From Candidatus Nitrotoga fabula (GTDB lineage Bacteria > Pseudomonadota > Gammaproteobacteria > Burkholderiales > Gallionellaceae): 64,000 bases of DNA. The stretch covers positions 62,001 through 126,000 of the forward strand of contig NZ_CAJNBL010000044.1 of the NCBI RefSeq assembly GCF_905221025.1. Direction: 5' to 3'. Each line of letters begins with the position of its first letter. Position 1 is the first letter of the stretch. Shown here piece by piece: positions 40,463 to 50,852 of the stretch. The position numbers were made by a program, and so were the translations under genes. The notes beneath the pieces are model-generated. The model worked only from the letters and a program-made list of their open reading frames with translations. It was not told the origin of the DNA and searched no databases.

Positions 40463-41806
40463 TCAAGTTTTTTCAAGAAGCCCAGCCTGCATCTTCACAC
40501 CAGATTTCCTACGGCGACGACGCTTTTTGCCTGTTTCATCCGGCAGCAGCATTTCTACACGGCGTTCTTCGGTTGCATCCTGAAACTCGTCCCACCACAG
40601 TCCCAACTGCGAATCAACCTCGCCGCTCTCACAGCGCAACAGCAGAAAGTCATACGCTGCCCGGAAATATGGCTGGGAAAGCAAACGAAATGGACGCTGC
40701 CCACCTCGTTGCTCAAAACGGGGTTGTAGCAGCCACAATTCCTTCATGACCGCATCATAACGTCGCGGGATGGCCATCCGCGCCTGCTGCCGGTTCAGCA
40801 CTTCTTCCATCGCAACATGCAGTGCCGCAACAGGACGCTCTCCTGCTTCCTGATGCATTTTCCATACAGCCAAGACATCATGCCAGAGCAGTGCTGCAAA
40901 CAAAAAAGCGGGGGACACCGATTTCTCGGCACGAATACGCAGATCCGTGCTGTGCAGGGCAAGCATGACGAATTTTTCGCCCAGAGGTTGCTCCAGTATT
41001 ACATCGAGCATCGGCAGAAGCCCGTGATGCAAATCCATGGCACGCAATTTCTTGATGCAACCCACCGCATGACCGGATAACAGCAATTTGAGCATTTCAT
41101 CCAGTAAGCGTGCCTGTGGTACGTTACCCAGCAGATCTTTCATCTGTGAGATGGGTGCGACTGTTGAGGGTTCCAGTTTCATTCCGAGCTTGGCTGACAA
41201 CCGCACCGCACGCAACATGCGCACCGGATCTTCCCGGTAACGGACGACCGGATCGCCGATTATTCGCAGGATACCGGAGCAGATGTCCGCATAACCATTG
41301 TGATAATCATAAATCTCCTGGCTGGACGGGTCGTAATAGAGTGCATTTGCCGTAAAATCACGGCGAGCCGCATCCTGTTCCTGATCGCCAAATTCATTGT
41401 CACGCAACAAACGTCCATGCTCGTCTGTTTCTGCCTCTGTGCTTCCTGTCATACGGCGAAAAGTGGACGTTTCCACCGTTTCCTCGCCATACAGAACATG
41501 CACCAAACGAAAACGACGCCCGATAATGCGTGATCGGCGGAACACACGGCGCACCTCTTCCGGCGTGGCATTCGTTGCTATGTCAAAATCTTTCGGATGA
41601 CGATGCAGTAACAAATCGCGCACCGCCCCTCCCACAACAAAGGCGGAATAGCCCGCTGCCTGCAGGCCATCCGTTACTTTCAGTGCAGCGGAACTGATGC
41701 CATCACGACTGATACCGTGTACCTTGAAAGGGATGATGTGGCATTTACCCTCTGTCCGTTTCCGGGCAGATTTTCCAAACACGCGCTTAAGCAGTTTTCT
41801 GATCAT
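40463..41806 (-). CDS. pcnB: Poly(A) polymerase I
   Basis: 447 residues; adds poly(A) tails that promote RNA decay. Nucleotidyltransferase core near residues 55-80: FVVGGAVRDLLLHRHPKDFD with catalytic Asp pair in DFDIAT; RRDFTANALYYDP and RYREDPVRMLRAVRLSAKLG are family marks shared with CCA-adding enzymes. The PcnB-type basic C-terminus (GKKRRRRRKSG) favours poly(A) polymerase. The folK start lies 132 bp downstream. Confidence 0.93.
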   Translation of the reverse strand: MIRKLLKRVFGKSARKRTEGKCHIIPFKVHGISRDGISSAALKVTDGLQAAGYSAFVVGGAVRDLLLHRHPKDFDIATNATPEEVRRVFRRSRIIGRRFRLVHVLYGEETVETSTFRRMTGSTEAETDEHGRLLRDNEFGDQEQDAARRDFTANALYYDPSSQEIYDYHNGYADICSGILRIIGDPVVRYREDPVRMLRAVRLSAKLGMKLEPSTVAPISQMKDLLGNVPQARLLDEMLKLLLSGHAVGCIKKLRAMDLHHGLLPMLDVILEQPLGEKFVMLALHSTDLRIRAEKSVSPAFLFAALLWHDVLAVWKMHQEAGERPVAALHVAMEEVLNRQQARMAIPRRYDAVMKELWLLQPRFEQRGGQRPFRLLSQPYFRAAYDFLLLRCESGEVDSQLGLWWDEFQDATEERRVEMLLPDETGKKRRRRRKSGVKMQAGLLEKT

Positions 41807-41858
41807 TAATATTTACTGTTACAAAAATGCCGCAGGGGAATGCGACAATAATTTCAAA

Positions 41859-42644
41859 TTATACACCTGCTACAAAGCAGCGCTCTCCTGCCACAGAGAT
41901 CTCATGCAATGGACACTGGTACAGTTCTTCAAGGTGTCCGCGCGTCAACAAGTCCTGGCTGCGACCATGCAACACCCGGCCATCGGAGTACTGCATCAGG
42001 ACATGGTCACAGCAACGCTGTGCCCATAAAGGATCATGCAGCACCATCATGATCGTCCCTCCTTGCGCCTGCAGCTTGCCGAATATCTGCATCACCTGGG
42101 CCTGATGGCGTAAATCAAGGTGCTGCAGTGGCTCATCCAGCAGATAGCACTCCGGCTGTTGCACAAGCAGTTGTGCAATTGCAGCACGCTGACGTTCACC
42201 TCCCGATAATGTATCAAGCGACCGGTCGGCCAGCCCGGCCAGATCCACCTGCTGCAAAGCCTGACTTGCCAACACCTCGTCCTGCGCGCCGTAACCCAGT
42301 AGTACGTTGCGATGTGGGAAACGGCCCAGCAAAGCATATTCCTGCACACTGCCCCAGAATTCCCCTACTTCCCCCTGCAATAAAATCCCGACTTGCTGCG
42401 CAAAAGTGCGTCTCGAATAGGCAGCCAGCGCCATGCCATTCCAACTTACCCTGCCGACCCGGGGCGGATGCAAACCCGCCAGTGTGCGCAGCAAAGTGGT
42501 TTTCCCCGCGCCGTTCTGGCCTAATAGAGCCCAGCATTCCCCGGGACGGGCTATCAGATCAAGCTCACGGCATACCGTCTTGCCGCCAATCTCCACAGTC
42601 AGGTTGTTCGCCTCCAGCGCTTGCAAGTGAAGCAATGATTGCAT
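41859..42644 (-). CDS. ABC importer ATPase, FecE/BtuD-type
   Basis: 261 residues. Walker A LLGQNGAGKTTLLRTLAG, signature LSGGERQRAAIAQLL, Walker B CYLLDEPLQHLDL. Together with the FecCD permease it forms an importer for a chelated metal or corrinoid. The ATG at 42644 overlaps the permease stop (TGATG); a frame extending to 42731 lies inside the permease and is rejected. Confidence 0.92.
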   Translation of the reverse strand: MQSLLHLQALEANNLTVEIGGKTVCRELDLIARPGECWALLGQNGAGKTTLLRTLAGLHPPRVGRVSWNGMALAAYSRRTFAQQVGILLQGEVGEFWGSVQEYALLGRFPHRNVLLGYGAQDEVLASQALQQVDLAGLADRSLDTLSGGERQRAAIAQLLVQQPECYLLDEPLQHLDLRHQAQVMQIFGKLQAQGGTIMMVLHDPLWAQRCCDHVLMQYSDGRVLHGRSQDLLTRGHLEELYQCPLHEISVAGERCFVAGV

Positions 42645-43645
42645 CACTTTCTCCGGCCCAAAAGCCACAACAAAACCGGCACACCCAAAAGCGCGGTGAA
42701 TATCCCTACAGGAAGTTGCAACGGGGACCACAATATACGTGCCAGAGTATCCGCCAGCACCAGAAAACTCCCTCCCACAGACACAGAAAGGGGGATCAGC
42801 CAGCGGTGTGCATGAAAACCCAAAAGTCGAATGGCGTGGGGAATCATCAATCCAATGAAACCTATGTTCCCACCGAGTTGCAGTGCCATCATGGTCAGAG
42901 CCGCAGCAGCAAAAAACAGACCTGCCTGCCAGCGGTCAACTGCCACCCCCAGGGCCGCTGCCTTGTTCACGCCACCCGCGAGCACATCCAGCCCCCCTGA
43001 AAACAGAGAGGCGCACAATCCAGCCAGCAGCAACACAAACCATGCCATCACCAGGCCTTCCGGATGTGACAAATCTCCCATCAGCCAGTACAGCATCCCC
43101 TTCACCTGCTCGCCTTGCGTCAAGGTCAGCAGCAGGCTAATCAGGGCACCGCACCCCGCAGAAAGCACTACGCCAGTAAGAAGCAAGCGATAGATATTTC
43201 GTTCCCCTTGCCGGAAGCCCAGACCGAACACCACCGACATAACCAGCAACGCACCAGAAAATGAGGAAATCCGCGTGACAGACATGCCGGCGCCAAAAAG
43301 CATGGCACCCAGCGCCCCCACTGCAGCGCCACCAGAAATCCCCAGAATATATGGGTCTGCCAGCGGATTACGCAACAATACCTGCAACAGTACACCAGAT
43401 AAAGCCAGCAGCCCGCCGCAGGCAAATGCCGCCAGCACCCGCGGCATGCGCAACTGCCATACCACATCGCTCGCCGTATTTTCCCCCTGGCCAAGCAGGG
43501 CTTGCCACACCTCGGCAGGAGAAAGGGGCAGAGATCCATTCATCAAGCCAAACCCCAGGCTGAGCGGAACCGCAAACAGCAAGAGAATCACTCTTGGGGA
43601 CATGATGAACTGGAGGTTACTTCCATTCAAAACAGACAGGCGCAC
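42644..43645 (-). CDS. ABC importer permease, FecCD/BtuC family
   Basis: 333 residues with about ten hydrophobic segments. Family motifs: LRMPRVLAAFACGGLLALSG, LLRNPLADPYILGISGGAA and NIGFIGLMIPHAIRLLGF. Probable substrates are a siderophore, haem or cobalamin; no periplasmic binding protein, TonB receptor or cobalamin riboswitch is adjacent, so it cannot be narrowed. GTG at 43645 is preceded by AAGGA; an internal ATG at 43603 is possible. Confidence 0.92.
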   Translation of the reverse strand: MRLSVLNGSNLQFIMSPRVILLLFAVPLSLGFGLMNGSLPLSPAEVWQALLGQGENTASDVVWQLRMPRVLAAFACGGLLALSGVLLQVLLRNPLADPYILGISGGAAVGALGAMLFGAGMSVTRISSFSGALLVMSVVFGLGFRQGERNIYRLLLTGVVLSAGCGALISLLLTLTQGEQVKGMLYWLMGDLSHPEGLVMAWFVLLLAGLCASLFSGGLDVLAGGVNKAAALGVAVDRWQAGLFFAAAALTMMALQLGGNIGFIGLMIPHAIRLLGFHAHRWLIPLSVSVGGSFLVLADTLARILWSPLQLPVGIFTALLGVPVLLWLLGRRK

Positions 43646-43912
43646 AATCTCGCGTATCCTTATTCAGGAATAACGCAATCCCGCAGGATGTTTCGCGCAC
43701 ATGAAACTGCATAACGTCCAAAGCTTCCAACCATTCCCTTGACAAAATCAAATCAGGCTCTTCGATGCAAGTTTTAAATGTTTCATGTCACAATCCAAGC
43801 AAAAAACATGCGATCCAACCCCAGGCAGAACACTCACAATTTTTACCCGACATTTCGCCCAAGATCGAAACAGCCTTTCGAATATCACTAAAATGGTCTG
43901 ATTACCCATTTT

Positions 43913-44575
43913 TCAGCGCAAGGTCAGGATGGGCCAACCATGTTGTTCTGCATGCTTGCGCAAGGTAGCATCCGGATCAACCGCTACTGGGTGGCTCACT
44001 TTTCCCAGCAAAGGAAGATCATTCAAAGAATCGCTGTAAAAAAAACTGGCGACAAACGTGCCCCACCCCCAGTTGTGCTGTTCCAGCCAGCTTTCCAGAC
44101 GGGTAACTTTTCCTTCGCGGAAACATGGCACACCCGTAACAGATCCGGTAAATTCACCGTCTATTTCTTCCGGTTCCGTTGCAATCAAATGTTCCACACC
44201 GAATTCACGTGCAATCGGTGAAGTCACAAAGCTATTTGTGGCAGTAATAATGATGCACATATCGCCCGCAGTGCGATGCCGCGCTACCAACTCCTGTGCG
44301 GGGGTAGAAATCATGCCGCGCACCTTGGTCCACATGAAGTCATCACGCCAGCCATTCAGCACCTTGCGCGAATGACGGGACAAGGGTTTCAGCTGGAAAT
44401 CAAGAAATTCATGAATATCCAGCGTACCCGCTTTATATTGCTCATAAAATGCCAGGTTTTTTGCTTCAAACAGTTCACGGTCAAGCACGCCCTGTTCAAT
44501 TAAAAATTGAGCCCATTCGAAATCACTATCACCATTCAATAGGGTATTGTCCAAATCAAATAATACGAGGTTCAC
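43913..44575 (-). CDS. HAD-superfamily IB hydrolase, SerB-like phosphatase
   Basis: 220 residues. Motif I LVLFDLDNTLLNGDSDFEW with the nucleophile Asp, motif II in IIITATNSFVTSPIAREFG, motif III Lys in FREGKVTRLESW, and motif IV YSDSLNDLPLLG. Resembles phosphoserine phosphatase-like HAD-IB proteins that accompany hda in betaproteobacteria; substrate unknown. A GTG start at 44575 overlapping the hda stop and preceded by GGAG is preferred over the longer frame to 44650. Confidence 0.87.
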   Translation of the reverse strand: MNLVLFDLDNTLLNGDSDFEWAQFLIEQGVLDRELFEAKNLAFYEQYKAGTLDIHEFLDFQLKPLSRHSRKVLNGWRDDFMWTKVRGMISTPAQELVARHRTAGDMCIIITATNSFVTSPIAREFGVEHLIATEPEEIDGEFTGSVTGVPCFREGKVTRLESWLEQHNWGWGTFVASFFYSDSLNDLPLLGKVSHPVAVDPDATLRKHAEQHGWPILTLR

Positions 44576-45240
44576 GCCGACTCCAGATGGATAGACTGCA
44601 ATACTTCTTTTAACAATGGCACGGAAGGTACGCGCTTTAAACGCAGGCACCGCTCATCCAGGGCATCCAGCAACCCTAGCAACGCAGGCAAGTCGCGCCT
44701 TCCATGGCGCAACAGATACTGCGTCACCTCGCGAGGCAGGGCAAAGCCTCGCGCTAGCCCGTGCTGCTCCAATGCCTGGGCCTTTTCTGCGTCATTCAGG
44801 GCATGCACCTGATATACCAGCCCCCATCCCAACCGGGTACGGAGATCATCCCGCAAATCCAGATGAGCCGGCGCAGAAGCCCCGCTTACCAGCAATATGG
44901 TACCGATTTCCCGCATGCGATTATATAGGGCAAACAATTCGATCTGAGCAGCGACATCCAGCTTTTCAACATCGTCTATCGCAACCACCGGAACCATATC
45001 CGGCACCGTACCCTCAACAAAAACAGCAGCCTGCCCCATTGAACGCGCGTGCGCAACTGCTGCGTGCATCAGATGACTCTTTCCGCTACCCGGCTCGCCC
45101 CATAAATAAAAAAAACGTTCATTTGAGGTTCCTTCCAGCGCGTGCTGCAACGCCGAAAGCAATTCGAGATTACGACCCGGCACAAAATTATGCAGCGTGG
45201 GAAACCAATCATGAGCAAGATTTAGTAACAGTTGCGTCAT
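44572..45240 (-). CDS. hda: Hda, DnaA regulatory inactivator homolog
   Basis: 222 residues, similar to the AAA+ domain of DnaA alone. N-terminus MTQLLLNLAHDWFPTLHNFV includes the clamp-binding QLLL motif; P-loop FYLWGEPGSGKSHLMHA; Walker B VVAIDDVEKL. With the loaded beta clamp it stimulates ATP hydrolysis on DnaA, preventing re-initiation. Divergent from purM. Confidence 0.93.
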   Translation of the reverse strand: MTQLLLNLAHDWFPTLHNFVPGRNLELLSALQHALEGTSNERFFYLWGEPGSGKSHLMHAAVAHARSMGQAAVFVEGTVPDMVPVVAIDDVEKLDVAAQIELFALYNRMREIGTILLVSGASAPAHLDLRDDLRTRLGWGLVYQVHALNDAEKAQALEQHGLARGFALPREVTQYLLRHGRRDLPALLGLLDALDERCLRLKRVPSVPLLKEVLQSIHLESA

Positions 45241-45458
45241 AAAAATGAATCACGATACTACAAATTGGATTAGCTTCCAATCCTGGGATATTTTCTGATC
45301 CGGCCAGCCATTTTGCCTATAGTGAAAACGATGGACAGCACCTTGTTTTCTCAGCACCTCTTCAATATTAACCTGTAAGCAAGCGCCAAATGGTCTTTTG
45401 GAGTAAAATGGAACGGAATTTGTCTTGTACTGTATCCTGAAGAAAGCGAGAACTCAAC

Positions 45459-46499
45459 TTGAGCCTGCCCAATACCCTTTCCTACCGTGACGCTGGAGTG
45501 GACATAGCAGCAGGTGACCGGCTGGTGGAGAACATCAAGCCGTTCGCAAAACGCACTATGCGTCCAGAAGTCCTGAGCGGTATAGGGGGTTTTGGAGGAC
45601 TGGTCGAAATTTCCAAAAAATACCGCGAACCGGTCCTGGTTTCTGGCACGGATGGCGTAGGTACCAAGCTGAAACTGGCTTTTGAACTGAATCGTCACGA
45701 TACGGTAGGCATCGATCTGGTGGGGATGAGTGTCAACGACATTCTGGTGCAGGGTGCAGAACCGCTATTTTTTCTCGATTATTTCGCCTGTGGCAAGCTG
45801 GATGTCGATACCGCCACCGAGGTCATCAAAGGCATCGCTGCAGGATGCGAACAGGCCGGCTGCGCGCTCATCGGTGGCGAGACGGCCGAAATGCCCGACA
45901 TGTACCCGGCCGGCGAGTATGATCTCGCCGGCTTTGCAGTCGGTGTGGTAGAAAAATCGAACATCATTACCGGAGAGGATATCCGCCCTGGCGACATTGT
46001 GCTCGGGCTTGCCTCGAATGGCGCCCACTCCAATGGCTACTCATTGGTACGCAAAATTATTGCACTCATGCAGCCCGACCTTCATGCCAAATTTGACGGG
46101 GAACGCACACTGGCCGACTGTCTGATGGCTCCCACGCGCATCTATGTAAAGCCATTGCTGGCGCTGATGCAAAACCTGCCGATAAAAGGCATGGCGCATA
46201 TCACAGGAGGGGGGTTGCTCGAAAACGTGCCACGTATTCTGCCACCGGACGTTACCGCTGTCCTTGACGGACTGGCTTGGCAGACGCCCAGAATATTCAA
46301 GTGGCTCCGTGAACAGGGCAACGTGGAACAACAGGAAATGTACCGCACATTCAACTGCGGCATCGGCATGGTCATTATCATGAACCCGAACCATGCCACA
46401 GAAGCAGTCGCCCAACTTGCATCCTTCGGAGAAACTGCTTGGTGCATTGGAACAATCCAGCCGCGAACAGGTGATGAGAAACAAACCAGAATCGGCTGA
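45459..46499 (+). CDS. purM: Phosphoribosylformylglycinamidine cyclo-ligase (AIR synthetase)
   Basis: 346 residues; fifth step of purine synthesis. Motifs: [66 protein letters not shown]. The frame begins with TTG at 45459; no better ATG exists before the conserved N-terminus, so TTG is used. purN overlaps its end by 26 bp. Confidence 0.96.
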   Translation: MSLPNTLSYRDAGVDIAAGDRLVENIKPFAKRTMRPEVLSGIGGFGGLVEISKKYREPVLVSGTDGVGTKLKLAFELNRHDTVGIDLVGMSVNDILVQGAEPLFFLDYFACGKLDVDTATEVIKGIAAGCEQAGCALIGGETAEMPDMYPAGEYDLAGFAVGVVEKSNIITGEDIRPGDIVLGLASNGAHSNGYSLVRKIIALMQPDLHAKFDGERTLADCLMAPTRIYVKPLLALMQNLPIKGMAHITGGGLLENVPRILPPDVTAVLDGLAWQTPRIFKWLREQGNVEQQEMYRTFNCGIGMVIIMNPNHATEAVAQLASFGETAWCIGTIQPRTGDEKQTRIG

Positions 46500-47163
46500 C
46501 ACAAATCCCGGATCCATCGTAATCCTCATATCCGGACGGGGCAGCAATCTGCGCGCGATACTGGAAGCAGACCTGCCGTGCCGGATTGCAGCAGTAATCA
46601 GCAACCACGCGGACGCACCAGGGCTGGGCATTGCCCGGCAGCACGGCATTCAAACCATGACTGTTGAGCACCGCAATTATCCGGATCGTCAGTCATTCGA
46701 TTCCGAGCTCGCCATCTGCATAGACAGCTTTCACCCCGATCTGGTCGTACTGGCCGGTTTCATGCGCATTCTCACCCATGAGTTCGTTATGCGCTACAAA
46801 AACAGACTGATCAACATCCACCCCTCGTTGCTACCTGCATATGGCGGCCTCAATACCCATGCGCGCGCGCTCCAGGACGGAGTGAAAATTCATGGCTGCA
46901 CGGTTCACTTCGTCACAGAAGACCTCGACCACGGCCCGATTATTATCCAGGCCGCTGTTCCGGTTTTTATGGATGACACACCTGCAACCCTGGGAGCACG
47001 AGTTTTACACCAGGAACATCGCATTTTTCCGCAGGCTATCCGCTGGTTCTGCAACGGCCAGCTCAACCTGGATGCAGACGGAATCGTTCGGATACAAGAC
47101 ACGGAGCAGCGTGAAACCGCTCTGATTTCACCCCGGATGGAGTCCAGACAATGCGCAAGCTGA
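46474..47163 (+). CDS. purN: Phosphoribosylglycinamide formyltransferase
   Basis: 229 residues; third step of purine synthesis, formyl transfer from 10-formyl-THF. Motifs: [18 protein letters not shown], catalytic region [40 protein letters not shown] with catalytic His and Asp. ATG 46474 lies inside the purM end; the frame is open further upstream to 46393 but that part is purM sequence in another frame. Confidence 0.96.
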   Translation: MRNKPESADTNPGSIVILISGRGSNLRAILEADLPCRIAAVISNHADAPGLGIARQHGIQTMTVEHRNYPDRQSFDSELAICIDSFHPDLVVLAGFMRILTHEFVMRYKNRLINIHPSLLPAYGGLNTHARALQDGVKIHGCTVHFVTEDLDHGPIIIQAAVPVFMDDTPATLGARVLHQEHRIFPQAIRWFCNGQLNLDADGIVRIQDTEQRETALISPRMESRQCAS

Positions 47164-47879
47164 TTGATCTGATCATCCTATTATTGTTGATTAGCGCCGC
47201 GCCGCAGGCAGTGCTCGCCGCCACTCCCCTTTCCTCTCTCCCAACCCGTATCGATGCGGAATATGACGTTTTCAAAGATGATTTCAAAATCGGAACCATC
47301 ACAGGAACATTCACCCTTTCAAAGGACGGTTACCATATCGAAAGCCTCAGCAAGGCAACCGGCCTGTTCGCCCTGATCAAACCTGAAGTCATTCAGGTTA
47401 ACAGCAAAGGGATCATGACTAAAAATGGCTTACGCCCAATCACCTATGTCCATGAACGCAAGCTCGGTATGGAACGCAATACCCGGGCCGATTTCGACTG
47501 GCAGGCCAACCTCATCACCCTGACCGACCGCAACGGTAAGCGCACGCTGCCATTGCCTGCCGAAACCCAGGACCGGGCAAGTGCGATATATCAGTTCATG
47601 TTCATGCCACTGCAGGACTCCACTGAACTCAACTTCAACGTTACCGATGGCAGCAGGGTGAAGGAATACAAATACCGCGTCACGAATGACCAGAGCGTGA
47701 CCGTTCCGCTCGGAACATTCAAATCATCCTACGTATCCAGTCTGCCCCGCGGCGATGAGAAGCGTACTGAAATCTGGCTGGCAACCGAACACTTTAATTT
47801 TCCGTACAAAATGATCCTCACCGAGTCTGATGGCAGCAAAGCTGCACAAGTATTGACCCATATCCATTTCGAGCGATAA
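47151..47879 (+). CDS. DUF3108-family periplasmic protein
   Basis: 242 residues. A signal peptide ends PQAVLAA; the mature protein begins IDAEYDVFKDDFKIGTITGT and contains GLRPITYVHERKLGMERNTR, the DUF3108 pattern. The fold is predicted beta-rich; function is not established in the family. It overlaps purN by 13 bp, and this pairing is common in betaproteobacteria. Confidence 0.85.
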   Translation: MRKLIDLIILLLLISAAPQAVLAATPLSSLPTRIDAEYDVFKDDFKIGTITGTFTLSKDGYHIESLSKATGLFALIKPEVIQVNSKGIMTKNGLRPITYVHERKLGMERNTRADFDWQANLITLTDRNGKRTLPLPAETQDRASAIYQFMFMPLQDSTELNFNVTDGSRVKEYKYRVTNDQSVTVPLGTFKSSYVSSLPRGDEKRTEIWLATEHFNFPYKMILTESDGSKAAQVLTHIHFER

Positions 47880-47965
47880 TCGTTCCCTCCCATGCGTCGA
47901 CCGCCTGCTTTCAATTCGTCTGGGCCGGATTTGATTTTTCGCCCCAACACACCAAATTCTGAACC

Positions 47966-49243
47966 ATGCTACTGACCGAATATCGTCTCGATCTTGTTAT
48001 CCGAGCCCTGCGCAGCATCCTGCCGCTGGAGCATCCTGCCGATGCCACCCTGCGTCATTTTTTCCAGCATGAACGCATTGGATCCAAGGAACGAGCGCTG
48101 GTTGCAGAAACAATATTCGGGGTATTGCGCCACCGTCTTTTCCTTGAGCAGGCCTGTGCCCAGGAGGCCACGCCACGCCGCATGACGCTGGCATACTGGA
48201 TCCGGTTCGGTGGTTACAACCTGCGTGAGCTGGAACCGCTCCTGATGCACGGAGAAAGTAGCTGGCTAGGGCAGGTAAAAGCCATCAGCCTCGCCACTTT
48301 GCCATTGCCGGTACAGGCAGAACTGCCCGAGTGGGTGATAGAGCAGCTGCAGCCAACCATGAGCGATGAAATGATACTCGCGCTGGGCCGTTCCATGCAG
48401 TCCCCGGCTCCGCTGGATTTGCGCGTCAACACTCTGCTCGCGACCCGCGACGAGGTGCTACAGACCTTCCAGTCAGAAGGGATGGATGCGCTGCCCACGC
48501 CATACTCCCCCATTGGCATCCGCCTTAAAAACAAGCCTGCGCTTGCCGGACACCCATTGTTTCTCAGTGGGAAAATAGAAGTACAGGATGAGGGCAGTCA
48601 GCTGCTCGGGTATCTTCTCGCGCCAAAGCGCAGCGACATGGTAGTGGATTTCTGCGCAGGAGCGGGAGGGAAAACACTGATGCTGGGGGCAATGATGCAG
48701 TCCCAAGGCAGACTATATGCACTGGACGTATCCGAAAAACGATTGGCCAACCTCAAGCCACGCCTGAAACGCTCCGGGCTCAGCAACCTGCACCCGCAAC
48801 TTATCTCTCACGAAAATGACAGCAGAATAAAAAGGCTGTACGGGAAGATAGACCGTGTTCTGGTCGATGCACCATGCAGTGGACTGGGAACTTCACGCCG
48901 GAACCCGGATATCAAGTTTCGCCAGTCTCCCGAGAGCGTTACCGGATACACCCGAATGCAAGCTTCCATCCTGGCATCTGCAAGCAAATTGCTCAAGCCG
49001 GGCGGTCGTCTGGTTTATGCTACCTGTAGTTTTTTACCCCAGGAAAACCATGCCATCATTGATGCATTCCTGACTGAGCACCCTGCATTCATCCAGCGTC
49101 CCGCGGGCGAAATTCTCGCGCAGAACAAAATCCCTATGGAATCAAAAACGTTCCTGCAACTTCTCCCCTCGCTACATGGCACCGATGCCTTCTTCGCAGC
49201 CGTGCTCGAACGGGTCAAGACAACCAGCCCGCAAGAAATCTGA
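47966..49243 (+). CDS. RsmB/NOP-family 16S rRNA m5C methyltransferase
   Basis: 425 residues: N-terminal NusB-like helical domain (FFQHERIGSKERALVAETIF) and a SAM methyltransferase. Motifs: VVDFCAGAGGKTLMLGAMM (SAM site), DRVLVDAPCSGLGTSRRNPD and LVYATCSFLPQENHAII, each with one of the two catalytic cysteines. RsmB modifies C967; this protein is probably RsmB or a close paralog. Confidence 0.9.
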   Translation: MLLTEYRLDLVIRALRSILPLEHPADATLRHFFQHERIGSKERALVAETIFGVLRHRLFLEQACAQEATPRRMTLAYWIRFGGYNLRELEPLLMHGESSWLGQVKAISLATLPLPVQAELPEWVIEQLQPTMSDEMILALGRSMQSPAPLDLRVNTLLATRDEVLQTFQSEGMDALPTPYSPIGIRLKNKPALAGHPLFLSGKIEVQDEGSQLLGYLLAPKRSDMVVDFCAGAGGKTLMLGAMMQSQGRLYALDVSEKRLANLKPRLKRSGLSNLHPQLISHENDSRIKRLYGKIDRVLVDAPCSGLGTSRRNPDIKFRQSPESVTGYTRMQASILASASKLLKPGGRLVYATCSFLPQENHAIIDAFLTEHPAFIQRPAGEILAQNKIPMESKTFLQLLPSLHGTDAFFAAVLERVKTTSPQEI

Positions 49244-49345
49244 TCCGTTCGAGCTGCAAAGCCCATCACCGGAAATTTGCTTTCAGTCATTTTTGGGTGA
49301 TAACCTGTCCCACCCAATTTCCACGGATGTTCAAGACTCGACACC

Positions 49346-49978
49346 ATGCTGGATTTTACCGAGTACGCCAAAATTTTCATCAGCCTGTTCGCCATCCTGG
49401 ATCCCATCGGCATCATCCCGGTCATCATTCTGTTTACCGCCGGCATGTCGGCACCCCGGCGCACCCGGATCGGTCGCGTCGCATCGTTGGCGGTATGCGC
49501 CATCCTGCTGACAGCATTATTGATCGGACAAAACCTGCTGGCCTTTTTCGGCATCAGCATCAGCTCTTTTCGTGTAGCGGGAGGTATTCTGCTGATGCTG
49601 ATGGCCTTCAAGATGCTGAACGGAAACCTCGCCATATCCGCTGAAAACAAACCTATGGGTGACGAAGAAGAAACGGGCCCGATCCATGCCATCGTACCTT
49701 TATCCATTCCACTGCTGGCAGGGCCGGGATCGATCAGCGCAGTCATACTGGAAGCACACAAGGCTGCCGGTATCGAGCACTATGCAATCATGAGTCTGAT
49801 AATTATCCTGCTTAGCGCAACGGTCTGGCTCACTTTCCTGATCGCCCCGCTGGTAGAACAACGCCTGGGAAAGATCGGCATAGATGTATTTACCCGGCTG
49901 ATGGGCCTGGTGCTCGCGTCCATTTCCGTCGAGTTCATTGCCGGCGGCTTACGCGGCTTGTTCCCTGCACTGGACTGA
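49346..49978 (+). CDS. MarC-family integral membrane protein
   Basis: 210 residues with about six hydrophobic helices. Family pattern ISLFAILDPIGIIPVIILF near the start, then PLSIPLLAGPGSISAVI and the C-terminal MGLVLASISVEFIAGGLRG. MarC was once linked to multiple resistance, but its transport role is unproven. Stands alone, downstream of the rsmB-like gene. Confidence 0.92.
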   Translation: MLDFTEYAKIFISLFAILDPIGIIPVIILFTAGMSAPRRTRIGRVASLAVCAILLTALLIGQNLLAFFGISISSFRVAGGILLMLMAFKMLNGNLAISAENKPMGDEEETGPIHAIVPLSIPLLAGPGSISAVILEAHKAAGIEHYAIMSLIIILLSATVWLTFLIAPLVEQRLGKIGIDVFTRLMGLVLASISVEFIAGGLRGLFPALD

Positions 49979-50161
49979 GCACTACACCCATGCAGGACAG
50001 AAAATTCTCCTGTCCCATTAACTGACAGAAATCCCCATGAATGGACTAAACTTTAAAAAAAGACGCACCGATTACCCGGCCAGCAGCCTCGACGCACCCC
50101 TGGACGGGTTATCGCCTGCATGATGATTTCCGATTACACTACCCGAACGGTTATCCGCGTC

Positions 50162-50734
50162 TCATCCTTCGGAATGGAGCGCCCGGTACTCAACCCCTAG
50201 AACCGTCAGCTCCTCTTCTCCCTCTGGGGTTCGCAGCATGACCACATCGTCGATGCGCGCCTTCAGCAGCGCCCTGGCCAGCGGAGAAACCCAGCTGATC
50301 CGCCCCAGGCTGGCATCCGCCTCATCTACCCCCACGATACTACAGGTGTACTCTGTGCCATTCTTCCTGAGCACGTTAACGGTCGCGCCGAAAAACACCT
50401 GATCGCAGGATCCCCGCTGTGCCGGGTCGACCACAACCGCATTTTCCAGACGGCCGGACAGAAAGCGGATACGCCGGTCAATTTCTCTCAGGCGCCTCTT
50501 GCCATACTGGTAATCGGCATTTTCGGAGCGGTCCCCGTTGGACGCAGCCCAGGTAACGGTTTGCACCAGTGCCGGGCGCTCCGTCTTCCATAGCTGATCC
50601 AGCTCGTCCTTCAGACGCTGGTATCCACCAGGGGTAATATAGTTCTTTGCTCCAGTCGGAAGCGATGGTGAGGAATGCTGCGGTTCCTCGTCATCACGGC
50701 TTTCATCTGTTTCCCTGGTAAATGCTTTACTCAT
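50162..50734 (-). CDS. greB: Transcript cleavage factor GreB
   Basis: 190 residues. After a polar leader of about 30 residues come the coiled coil (ITPGGYQRLKDELDQLW, AASNGDRSENADYQYGKRRL with the acidic tip DRSEN) and the C-terminal FKBP-like domain. The basic run GKRRLREIDRRIRFL is the GreB rather than GreA pattern. It rescues backtracked RNA polymerase. Confidence 0.92.
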   Translation of the reverse strand: MSKAFTRETDESRDDEEPQHSSPSLPTGAKNYITPGGYQRLKDELDQLWKTERPALVQTVTWAASNGDRSENADYQYGKRRLREIDRRIRFLSGRLENAVVVDPAQRGSCDQVFFGATVNVLRKNGTEYTCSIVGVDEADASLGRISWVSPLARALLKARIDDVVMLRTPEGEEELTVLGVEYRALHSEG

Positions 50735-50808
50735 GATTGTTCGATCGATTAACTTTGTTTACGCTTTTGTTGTTTGCACCACCTACACTAAGTTAGGCTC
50801 TCAAAAGA

Positions 50809-50835
50809 CAAAAGGGCCGAAGACCGGCCCTTTTT
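50809..50835. terminator. Intrinsic terminator downstream of the deaminase locus
   Basis: Arms AAAGGGCC and GGCCCTTT pair around GAAGACC, with T tracts on both strands. It lies between the small gene at 50853 and greB, closing the deaminase transcription unit on the minus strand. Confidence 0.8.
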
Positions 50836-50852
50836 GAATTCCATTTTGATGC

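Noticed and set aside
43646-43912. Possible cobalamin riboswitch ahead of the FecCD-type permease
   Set aside because: The conserved B12-box and surrounding stems could not be found by eye.
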